Of a stretch of DNA of 64,000 nt, positions 43,011 to 55,748 are shown piece by piece. Within the stretch, counting starts at the first letter, position 1, and every line of letters begins with the position of its first letter. A program made the translations under genes and the position numbers. A model generated the notes under the pieces. The model saw nothing but the letters and a program-made list of their open reading frames with translations, was not told the origin of the DNA and made no database searches. The DNA is from Bacillus sp. REN16 (GTDB taxonomy: Bacteria > Bacillota > Bacilli > Bacillales > Bacillaceae_L): contig NZ_JAJFZK010000003.1 in NCBI RefSeq assembly GCF_020731355.1, forward strand, positions 124,001 to 188,000, in the 5' to 3' direction.

Positions 43011-44519
43011 CTACACCTCCACATCAAACGGCTCATAGTCTTTTCTAAGTGGATATCCCACCCAGTCGTCCGGCAATAGGATTCGTGTTAAATTCGGATG
43101 CCCAGTGAATATGATGCCGAGCAAGTCATATGCTTCTCGCTCTGGCCAATTTGCCCCTTCCCATAATGGCTGTAAGGATGAGGTTATTGGCTCATCACGG
43201 TCAAGCTTTACTTTTAACGCAACAGATTGACGGTTTTTATAAGAGTATAGGTGAACATATACTTCCATATGTGTTTGGAAGTCCGTACCATGCAACTCTG
43301 AGAGGTAATCGAAGCCAAGCTGTTCATTAAACTTTAAAAACTGTGCAACCTTAAAATATGTATCTGCCTTTGCTACAAGTGTTGGTACGTCTTTTGATAG
43401 TGTATTAATATATGAATCTTCTAAAACGTCGCCCCCAAGGTGTTCCGTGATGACTTTCACGTACTTATCCAAATATTTCTGGTTAGGAGACGGCGTTGCC
43501 TCTTCAACTTCCTCTTCTGGTGCTGCTCCACCCGCCGCAGCTTTCGCCCGTGCTGCTGCTGCCGCCTTCGCTTTTGCCACAGCAATGGCTTTGGCTTTTT
43601 CCTTGGCAAGATCATCTGATCCACCACCGCCGGCTGCTGCTTTTGCTTTCGCCGCTGCTGCCGCCTTGGCCTTTGCTGCTGCTACTGCTTTGGCCTTCGC
43701 TTTCGCTAAGTCATCATCATCCGAAGCTGCCCCAGCTTTTTCGGCCGCTTTTTGTTTTGCCAGAGCTGCGGCCTTCGCTTTCGCCGCTGCAACTGCTTTC
43801 GCTTTGGCTTTCGCTAAGTCATCATCTCCAGCCGATCCCGCTTCTGCGGCTTTTTGCTTCGCAAGTGCTGCAGCCTTCGCCTTGGCGGCAGCCGCTGCTT
43901 TCGCTTTCGCAGTTGCTTTGTCATCTGCTTCAGATGAGCCTCCGGATGCAGCTTCTGCCGCTTTTTGCTTCGCTAGCGCTGCAGCCTTCGCCTTTGCGGC
44001 TGCCGCTGCTTTCGCTTTCGCTGTTGCTTTGTTCTCTGATTCAGATGAGTCTCCGGATGCGGATTCTGCGGCTTTTTGCTTTGCTAGCGCTGCGGCTTTT
44101 GCCTTTGCAGCAGCCGCTGCTTTCGCTTTCGCGGTTGCTTTGTCATCTGCTTCGGATGAGTCCCCGAATGCGGATTCTGCCGCTTTTTGCTTCGCTAGCG
44201 CTGCGGCTTTTGCCTTTGCAGCAGCAGCCGCTTTTTGCTTTGCAAGATCCAAGTCCGCCTCTTCTGATGGTTCTGAACCTTCATCAGAGGCTGCTTCCTC
44301 TTCAGCTTGTTGTTTCGCCTTTTGCTTCGCTAACGCTGCCGCCTTGGCTTTCGCGGCTGCCGCTGCTTTCGCCTTTGCAATATCTATATTTTCTTCCTTG
44401 GATTCATCTTCTTTTTTCGCTTTTACTGCCTGTTTTTCAGCTAGTCGCTTTCTTGCAGCTTCTTTTGCCTTCTCAGCAGCCTCCCGCTTAAGTTGTTCCA
44501 GGTCCTTTTCTTCGCTCAC
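43011..44519 (-). CDS. nuoC: NADH-quinone oxidoreductase subunit C with giant Ala/Lys repeat N-terminus
   Basis: The C-terminal part (residues about 345-502) is the normal NuoC 30-kDa domain: FLKFNEQLGFDYLSELHGTD, WEGANWPEREAYDLLGI with the W-x6-E-R-E signature, and LPDDWVGYPLRKDYEP. The preceding 340 residues are extra. Core KAAAAAKAKAAALAKQK or close variants occur eight times, in units of about 37 residues linked by acidic Ser/Asp/Glu segments (SGDSSESEN). It should form a long charged helix, perhaps a coiled coil. Usual NuoC is 150-200 aa; shorter Ala/Lys-rich extensions are known in Bacillus NuoC. The DNA is a GC-rich tandem repeat, so length may vary between strains. Confidence 0.95.
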   Translation of the reverse strand: MSEEKDLEQLKREAAEKAKEAARKRLAEKQAVKAKKEDESKEENIDIAKAKAAAAAKAKAAALAKQKAKQQAEEEAASDEGSEPSEEADLDLAKQKAAAAAKAKAAALAKQKAAESAFGDSSEADDKATAKAKAAAAAKAKAAALAKQKAAESASGDSSESENKATAKAKAAAAAKAKAAALAKQKAAEAASGGSSEADDKATAKAKAAAAAKAKAAALAKQKAAEAGSAGDDDLAKAKAKAVAAAKAKAAALAKQKAAEKAGAASDDDDLAKAKAKAVAAAKAKAAAAAKAKAAAGGGGSDDLAKEKAKAIAVAKAKAAAAARAKAAAGGAAPEEEVEEATPSPNQKYLDKYVKVITEHLGGDVLEDSYINTLSKDVPTLVAKADTYFKVAQFLKFNEQLGFDYLSELHGTDFQTHMEVYVHLYSYKNRQSVALKVKLDRDEPITSSLQPLWEGANWPEREAYDLLGIIFTGHPNLTRILLPDDWVGYPLRKDYEPFDVEV

Positions 44520-44520
44520 G

Positions 44521-45033
44521 CTAAATCACCTTCTTCCCCGTCTTAGCCTCATAGCGAATCTTTTCTCTTAATTTATTAATCCCGTAAATTAATGCAGCTG
44601 GATTTGGAGGACAGCCAGGTATGTACACATCAACCGGCACAATTTGATCTACCCCTTTTACAACTGCATATGATTTCACATATGGCCCCCCTGCTGTTGC
44701 ACATGAACCCATCGCAATTACCCATTTTGGCTCAGGCATCTGGTCATATAATCTCTTTAAAACTGGCGCCATTTTCTTCGTCACCGTACCAGAAACAATC
44801 ATACAATCGGACTGACGAGGGGATGTACGGAAAAAGGAACCAAATCGGTCTAAATCATAGTGGGAAGAACCTGTCCCCATCATTTCAATCGCACAACAAG
44901 CCAGACCAAATGTAAGTGGCCACAACGAATTACTTCGTGCCCAACCTTTCACCTGCTCCAGCGTCGTCAAAAATACACTTCTCTTTAACTCTTCCATCTC
45001 TAAATCTGAAATACCATCAATTTTTAAATCCAT
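44521..45033 (-). CDS. nuoB: NADH-quinone oxidoreductase subunit B (cluster N2)
   Basis: A 170-aa subunit from ATG 45033; the frame extends seven codons further but this start fits the family better. The cysteines for the terminal 4Fe-4S cluster N2 are the adjacent pair in [12 protein letters not shown], then MGSCATAGG and [10 protein letters not shown]. It overlaps the end of nuoA by ten bases and precedes nuoC by one. Confidence 0.95.
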   Translation of the reverse strand: MDLKIDGISDLEMEELKRSVFLTTLEQVKGWARSNSLWPLTFGLACCAIEMMGTGSSHYDLDRFGSFFRTSPRQSDCMIVSGTVTKKMAPVLKRLYDQMPEPKWVIAMGSCATAGGPYVKSYAVVKGVDQIVPVDVYIPGCPPNPAALIYGINKLREKIRYEAKTGKKVI

Positions 45034-45401
45034 TTCAACACGCCCTTCTTCCAAGCATATACTAAGCCGATAACGAGCATTACAACGAAAATGAACATCT
45101 CAACTAATGCGAAAATTCCGAGTTTTTCGTAGGCAACAGCCCATGGATATAAAAATACTGTCTCAACATCAAAAATAACAAACAATAGTGCAAAAATATA
45201 ATAGCGTACATTAAACTGTACTCTTGAATCATGGAATGGCTCAATTCCACTCTCATATGTAGTAGCCTTCTCCACACTCGGTGCATGCGGCCGAAGTAAT
45301 TTCCCCAGAAACAACGCCACAATCGGGAGTAAAATTCCCAACAACAAGAAGACAAACACAATCATATAACTGTTCAAATACTGATTCAAAAGATCTTCCA
45401 T
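45024..45401 (-). CDS. nuoA: NADH-quinone oxidoreductase subunit A
   Basis: A 125-aa three-helix subunit from ATG 45401 (GGAGGGGGCTGC upstream). The loop [20 protein letters not shown] after helix 1 and [18 protein letters not shown] in helix 2 are the family signatures. It is the first gene of the operon, with a sigma-A-type promoter 63 bases upstream. Confidence 0.95.
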   Translation of the reverse strand: MEDLLNQYLNSYMIVFVFLLLGILLPIVALFLGKLLRPHAPSVEKATTYESGIEPFHDSRVQFNVRYYIFALLFVIFDVETVFLYPWAVAYEKLGIFALVEMFIFVVMLVIGLVYAWKKGVLKWI

Positions 45402-45463
45402 GCAGCCCCCTCCGATATCCCCCATTGTTTTATTACCAAAATATTAAGAATGTAACCGAATAC

Positions 45464-45493
45464 ATTATATCACTTTACCTGACCAAGTGTCGA
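45464..45493 (-). promoter_or_regulatory. Sigma-A-type promoter of the nuo operon
   Basis: Read on the minus strand, TCGACA (45493-45488) is followed after 18 bases by a perfect TATAAT (45469-45464). Transcription would start near 45457, leaving a leader of about 55 bases before nuoA. Confidence 0.75.
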
Positions 45494-45706
45494 CCAATCC
45501 TTCCACTTATTCTATGAAATTACCATTTTTGACAAATTGGGGAAAAGCAGGTGGTAAAATCCCGTTTCCCCAAAGGATTTTGCCACATTTCCCTCATTAT
45601 CCATAGCTTTATTTTGGCTTATATTACTCCTTTGAATCCACAACCTTATTCAATCCCCCAAACCCATTCTTCCAAAAGTTTTTAATACAATCTATACTTA
45701 TAGACT

Positions 45707-45764
45707 ATTGTCCAAGAACGAAAATTATCAGCCATAAATCAAAATTATTGTCCAAAAACGAAAA
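45707..45764. repeat. Two direct copies of ATTGTCCAA(A/G)AACGAAAA
   Basis: Copies start at 45707 and 45747, 40 bp apart, in the spacer between the anti-sigma gene end and the nuo promoter. Apart from these, the promoter and the terminator, 45494-45797 shows only AT-rich sequence. Confidence 0.6.
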
Positions 45765-45786
45765 AAGGACTACTCCAAAGTAGCCC
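45761..45786 (-). terminator. Terminator of the sigma/DUF4179 operon
   Basis: GG-CTACT at 45767-45774 pairs with AGTAG-CC at 45779-45785; the minus strand continues TTTTTTCG. Confidence 0.8.
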
Positions 45787-45797
45787 ATAACTCACAT

Positions 45798-47102
45798 TTA
45801 CTCTTCAAACTCAATCTTCACCTCAAGCTCTTTCAAAAACTTCGGTGCGTCCTGTTTATAGGTGACCACCATAATATCTTCCACAGCCAAATCAGCTTTA
45901 ATTTGAATTACATATTGATTAATGGTACCATCCACTCTTTTTGAAGCATTTTCTGAATAATAGGCTTTTCCATTTGTGTCTTCAATCCAGATGCCATTTG
46001 CCTGCATATACGCATTATCTCCGTTTGTCTCGACCGTAAGCGTGACTAAACCATTTTCATTCTTCATTTCCAAAATTGACGTTTCTCCGATTTCCCTTTG
46101 TGAAAGTGTCAGTTTTTCGCCTTCCCACTTCCCTTTAACTTCTACTGGCATTTCCTCATTTGCTTCTATTAAATAAGGCTTAAGCGTTAATGACTTTGGT
46201 ACAGTTTCAAGAGGTTCAAAATAATAGGTCATTGTCTGCAACAACCTTCCGTCCTTTGAGGGACTCCCTCCTCCACCGCCACTTAAAGGCTGCAGAATAC
46301 GCCCTTGGTCATCCACTACCTGATAGTCCAACCACTCATACTTTTGATTTTCAAAGGTTTTGATATCCATCACCTGTCGAAATGCGATTTCCGTACTGGT
46401 TGGGAAAAATGTTACCTTATCCACATGCATTGTTAAATCCTTCGTTTCTACCGTTTCATTGACTAAAAAGGCGCGATTATCCCCTTGTTTCGTGATTGGT
46501 AATTTTACATTTAGCGATTTTTCATTAAGAGATTGGAGTCCAAGCGTAAACTCTTTAGGAAGTTCACGATCAATTTTAATGCTGATAACACCAGCATAAT
46601 CACCATTTTCCAAAACTTTTCCACGCTCACCCATGCCATAATCTACTTGTTTACCATCTACAGTAATCTTAAGTGGCGATAATAAATCAGCAGTATTTGA
46701 CGGCTCGTCAGTATAAGATTCAACAAGATACCCTATATGAATCTGTGAGCCATCATAAAGACTCTCTGTGAAAGTAATCACTTGCCCATCGACTTCAACT
46801 TGCTGCCCTAACAATGTAGTCAGCCCTTCTTCTTCTCCCTTTTTTGTACCAATATCCCCGACCATTTTAAAAATAGAACCAATCACTGGAACAGACCTCA
46901 TCGTTTCGGCCAAAGTTGGTGACATAAAGGATACCCCAAATAAAAGAAACCCCACCAATAATACTGCAGCAACTGGATAATAAAAGCGTGGAAATCTCTT
47001 CTTTTTCGGAAGGGAGCGGAGTGTTTCATTCATACGCTGTTCCACACTTCCGGGAACCTGTAGGTTCGCCTTCAGCTTTATTTGCTCTTCCCATTTTTCC
47101 AT
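45798..47102 (-). CDS. DUF4179-domain membrane protein, probable anti-sigma factor
   Basis: A 434-aa protein with a short cytoplasmic N-terminus (KWEEQIKLKANLQVPGSVEQ, residues 1-37), one membrane helix (YYPVAAVLLVGFLLFGVSFM) and a large extracytoplasmic part that starts with the DUF4179 motif MRSVPVIGSIFKMVGD. The gene overlaps the ECF sigma gene by 25 bases, with AAGGAGGAAGG inside the sigma gene's end. By position and topology it should bind the sigma factor through its N-terminus and sense envelope conditions. The signal is not known. Confidence 0.85.
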   Translation of the reverse strand: MEKWEEQIKLKANLQVPGSVEQRMNETLRSLPKKKRFPRFYYPVAAVLLVGFLLFGVSFMSPTLAETMRSVPVIGSIFKMVGDIGTKKGEEEGLTTLLGQQVEVDGQVITFTESLYDGSQIHIGYLVESYTDEPSNTADLLSPLKITVDGKQVDYGMGERGKVLENGDYAGVISIKIDRELPKEFTLGLQSLNEKSLNVKLPITKQGDNRAFLVNETVETKDLTMHVDKVTFFPTSTEIAFRQVMDIKTFENQKYEWLDYQVVDDQGRILQPLSGGGGGSPSKDGRLLQTMTYYFEPLETVPKSLTLKPYLIEANEEMPVEVKGKWEGEKLTLSQREIGETSILEMKNENGLVTLTVETNGDNAYMQANGIWIEDTNGKAYYSENASKRVDGTINQYVIQIKADLAVEDIMVVTYKQDAPKFLKELEVKIEFEE

Positions 47103-47617
47103 GATGATCCTTCCTCCTTTTCATCCCATAGTTCACGCATTTTTTCACGGGCACGACGCAATCTAGTTTTAATCGTATTTTCCGGAGCCTCATAGATTTG
47201 GGATAGTTCTATAATGGAAATCCCCTCAATATGAAAAAGCTTCAATATTTGAGAATCCTCCTCCGATAATTTGTTTAACATCTCTTTAACTTCAACCTCT
47301 TCAAAACCGCGCTCATTTATTTGCGGTTCTAGCCATTCCTCCATATGAATGACATTCTTTTTCTGCCTTAACAGCTGATAGCACTCATTTAAAACAATTC
47401 GGCACAGCCAGCTTTTAAAATAGGCAGGTTCTCTTAACGTATCAATCTTTTGGTATGCTTTGATGATTGCCTCTTGCATCACATCCGCGCAATCCTCGTC
47501 ATTGGTTAAAATTGTTTTCGCAACACGATACATCAAAAGCTTATGGGCCACAATCAATTTTTCAAAGGAAGATTTGCTCCCACGCCTTGCCTTTTTCACT
47601 TCTTTTGCGATATCCAA
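47078..47617 (-). CDS. ECF-type RNA polymerase sigma factor with DUF4179 partner
   Basis: A 179-aa sigma factor. TTG 47617 is preceded by AAAGGAG at a good distance and gives MDIAKEVKKARRGSKSSFE. Region 2 reads DCADVMQEAIIKAYQKI and FKSWLCRIVLNECYQLLR; region 4 reads LSQIYEAPENTIKTRLRRAREK. Its upstream region has a TGAAAC...GTATC promoter of the kind ECF factors recognise, so it probably activates its own operon. Downstream targets cannot be named. Confidence 0.93.
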   Translation of the reverse strand: MDIAKEVKKARRGSKSSFEKLIVAHKLLMYRVAKTILTNDEDCADVMQEAIIKAYQKIDTLREPAYFKSWLCRIVLNECYQLLRQKKNVIHMEEWLEPQINERGFEEVEVKEMLNKLSEEDSQILKLFHIEGISIIELSQIYEAPENTIKTRLRRAREKMRELWDEKEEGSSWKNGKSK

Positions 47618-47652
47618 AGTATGCTCTCCTTTCCGAGTCGACCTAATCCTTA

Positions 47653-47679
47653 GATACAAGAAAAAGGCAAAAGGTTTCA
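47653..47679 (-). promoter_or_regulatory. ECF-type autoregulatory promoter
   Basis: On the minus strand TGAAAC (47679-47674) is followed by 16 bases and GTATC (47657-47653). The TGAAAC-N16 layout is the ECF -35/-10 pattern; the first gene starts about 35 bases on. Confidence 0.65.
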
Positions 47680-47734
47680 ACAAAACAAAAAACTACTTAA
47701 AACATTCATTTAAATTTCTGCACTCATATCATAT

Positions 47735-47940
47735 TTAAGCGGAGATTTTCCCGTTAAAGTCAGAAAAGAGCTCGTTTCGGGATAAATAAGGGTAGGTTTT
47801 CCGGTTATGCAAAAGAAAATCCCCCATTTTTATACTTTTCAAGGCCATAAGCGGAAAATTCTTCCTCTATTTAAGCCCTTTTTGATAATAAATTCTGATT
47901 AAGAGGAAATTTTCCTTCTATTTATCAAGTATAATGCATT
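47735..47940. repeat. Three loose copies of a GGAAAATTTTCC-centred repeat
   Basis: TAAGCGGAGATTTTCCCGTTA (near 47738), ATAAGCGGAAAATTCTTCC (near 47849) and TTAAGAGGAAATTTTCCTTC (near 47900) are imperfect palindromes of similar make-up; the last two are followed by TCTATTTA. They occupy the spacer between atpC and the sigma operon promoter. Confidence 0.45.
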
Positions 47941-47964
47941 TACTTGATCCCAAACCCGAAAACA

Positions 47965-48000
47965 CAAAAGCCCCCAAAGCCAAAGGCCCTGGGGGTTTCC
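47965..48000 (-). terminator. Terminator of the atp operon
   Basis: CCCCCA at 47971-47976 pairs with TGGGGG at 47990-47995, with GCC/GGC inside; the minus strand continues GCTTTTGTG. Confidence 0.8.
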
Positions 48001-48010
48001 AATACTAAAA

Positions 48011-48436
<426 letters not shown>

Positions 48437-48440
48437 TTAA

Positions 48441-49895
<1,455 letters not shown>

Positions 49896-49953
49896 TCAAA
49901 TTTTTTCACATACTTTGAATGCCTAAATATGTCTATCTAATGTTGTAAAATTC

Positions 49954-50817
<864 letters not shown>

Positions 50818-50880
50818 TCACCACCTTTTCCTCGATTTTTCGTAAACGCTTTGGAACCGAGTCATCTAGCTTATTCAGAC

Positions 50881-50907
50881 AAGCGACGCACGCGATGCAC
50901 GTCGCTT
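50881..50907 (-). other. Intercistronic hairpin between atpA and atpG
   Basis: AAGCGACG at 50881-50888 pairs perfectly with CGTCGCTT at 50900-50907. There is no T run on the minus strand (TGTCTGAAT follows), so it is more likely an mRNA-processing or stability element than a terminator. Confidence 0.55.
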
Positions 50908-50921
50908 TATGATTCTATTTA

Positions 50922-53508
<2,587 letters not shown>

Positions 53509-53616
53509 CTATATTCCCTCCTTTTTCGCGAGTTCCAAGTCGAATGGAAGTCCTTACTTTCATCTTTAAGTGCAAACATGCACATTAGTTTATAATAAAA
53601 TTTGATTATACAAAGC

Positions 53617-53652
53617 AATGGCGAAGGTTCTCTTGGAATGATCTTCGCCATT
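53617..53652 (-). other. Intercistronic hairpin between atpE and atpF
   Basis: AATGGCGAAG at 53617-53626 pairs perfectly with CTTCGCCATT at 53643-53652. It lies in the 191-base atpE-atpF gap, the largest in the operon, and lacks a T run on the minus strand. It may stabilise the atpE end of the message, which must be translated in excess. Confidence 0.65.
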
Positions 53653-53699
53653 TTGTTATCTAGCCTTCCTTTTAAAAAGGAACGCTTCGAGAAATCATC

Positions 53700-53933
<234 letters not shown>

Positions 53934-54007
53934 TTAATTGTATAAAAAATTAATAGTAATTTATTTTTGTTTGCCCAAAAAGTCTCATTTCGGACAAGGT
54001 TTTATTC

Positions 54008-54748
<741 letters not shown>

Positions 54749-54798
54749 TCACCTCTCTTCCCATATTGTGTAGCGCTTGTACGTGACCTGCGCTTAGT

Positions 54799-55167
54799 CT
54801 ATTTTTGAAGTTTTTGAAAAAAGAAATCTATCATAATGACAAAATAGGCTGTCATTAATCCAATAATCATACTACCTAGGTGAAACTTTTCAGGATATTC
54901 CATTACAACCAAGACCGCTAAACCAGCAACCGCCATGCGTGACATCGTTCCAAGTGAGCGAACTGTTCGCCCCTCTTCAAATGCTTTTGTAAATTGCTTA
55001 TTTTTTCGGGCTAGTGTAAATAAAATCCACAAACTTCCTAGTGTTCCTAGTATTAATCCTAAGAAGACGGATTTATATGCAGTGAATCCCCAGCCTAGTA
55101 CATAGATTGCAAGTAAGTAGAATATGTATTTACGATACCTCGTAAACGCTATGGATAGATCCAGCAT
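54799..55167 (-). CDS. atpI: ATP synthase subunit I
   Basis: A 122-aa protein with four membrane helices in the arrangement of the ATP-synt_I family; a basic loop ARKNKQFTKAFEEGRTVRS lies between helices 2 and 3. Members aid c-ring assembly. AGGAGATT sits inside the end of the upstream gene, so translation is coupled to it. Confidence 0.9.
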   Translation of the reverse strand: MLDLSIAFTRYRKYIFYLLAIYVLGWGFTAYKSVFLGLILGTLGSLWILFTLARKNKQFTKAFEEGRTVRSLGTMSRMAVAGLAVLVVMEYPEKFHLGSMIIGLMTAYFVIMIDFFFQKLQK

Positions 55168-55173
55168 ATCAAG

Positions 55174-55395
55174 TTAATCTCCTGAGAAAAAATGATTGAC
55201 TAGACGAAGTGTCGCATAGACTCCTGCTGCTAGTCCTAATAGAAGGCCAAGAATTAAAAAGAGTGGTTCGGTGTCCCATATTCGATCAACCCATCTGCCG
55301 AGGAAAATACCTACTAGAATTGACCCAACTAACTGAGATAGAATACCAGACATAAGCCCATAGGCCCGTAAAGGATGCTTGTCATTTTTTGGCAT
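55174..55395 (-). CDS. atpZ: AtpZ/AtpI-family protein
   Basis: A 73-aa (75 from the earlier ATG at 55401) two-helix protein: AYGLMSGILSQLVGSILVGIFLGRWVD in helix 1 with the family G-x3-G pattern, then EPLFLILGLLLGLAAGVYATLRLV. It is first in the atp operon. AtpZ-type proteins act with AtpI in ring assembly or magnesium/calcium handling; the exact role here is not shown. Confidence 0.88.
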   Translation of the reverse strand: MPKNDKHPLRAYGLMSGILSQLVGSILVGIFLGRWVDRIWDTEPLFLILGLLLGLAAGVYATLRLVNHFFSGD

Positions 55396-55502
55396 CAGCA
55401 TACCCCGCTTTTGGCTTTAAAGGGAGGTTGTAGACATGTCAGAAAATACTTAATTTTTCAAGTAATTCTGCCATGTAAACCTTCTCATTTATACCCTTTG
55501 TA

Positions 55503-55531
55503 AGCATACAATAGGCACCTATTAATGTCAA
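55503..55531 (-). promoter_or_regulatory. Sigma-A promoter of the atp operon
   Basis: TTGACA (55531-55526) and TATGCT (55508-55503) on the minus strand are 17 bp apart, a near-consensus promoter. The leader to atpZ is about 100 bases. The rest of 55396-55710 shows nothing else recognisable. Confidence 0.88.
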
Positions 55532-55710
55532 TTGTTTGTAAGGAAAAAGTTCACCTTCTCACAAGCGATTTTACAGTGTTCCACATCCGCTTACAAAACG
55601 CGTTTTAATCATGAATTTGATAGTCCTATTAGCGTAGTATTAATTCAAAAATTCACTCTTCGTTCACAAAACTTTCATAATTACTCTTGGTGACAAATAG
55701 TATAAACTTT

Positions 55711-55745
55711 TCATTCAGCAGAAGTTCCCGACTTCTGCTGAATGA
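55711..55745 (-). terminator. Long perfect hairpin after the protease gene
   Basis: TCATTCAGCAGAAGT at 55711-55725 pairs perfectly with ACTTCTGCTGAATGA at 55731-55745. The minus strand continues AAAAGTTTATAC, so the T run is poor. The stem sequence is close to the last stem of repeat family 1 copies A and C, so it may be a relic of that element serving as a terminator. Confidence 0.6.
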
Positions 55746-55748
55746 CGT

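Noticed and set aside
43447-44571. Long open frames on the plus strand opposite nuoC (about 374 and 331 codons)
   Set aside because: They are antisense to the Ala/Lys repeat part of nuoC; GC-rich repeats keep several frames open. The composition (poly Ala/Phe or Leu/Pro) is not protein-like and there are no start signals.
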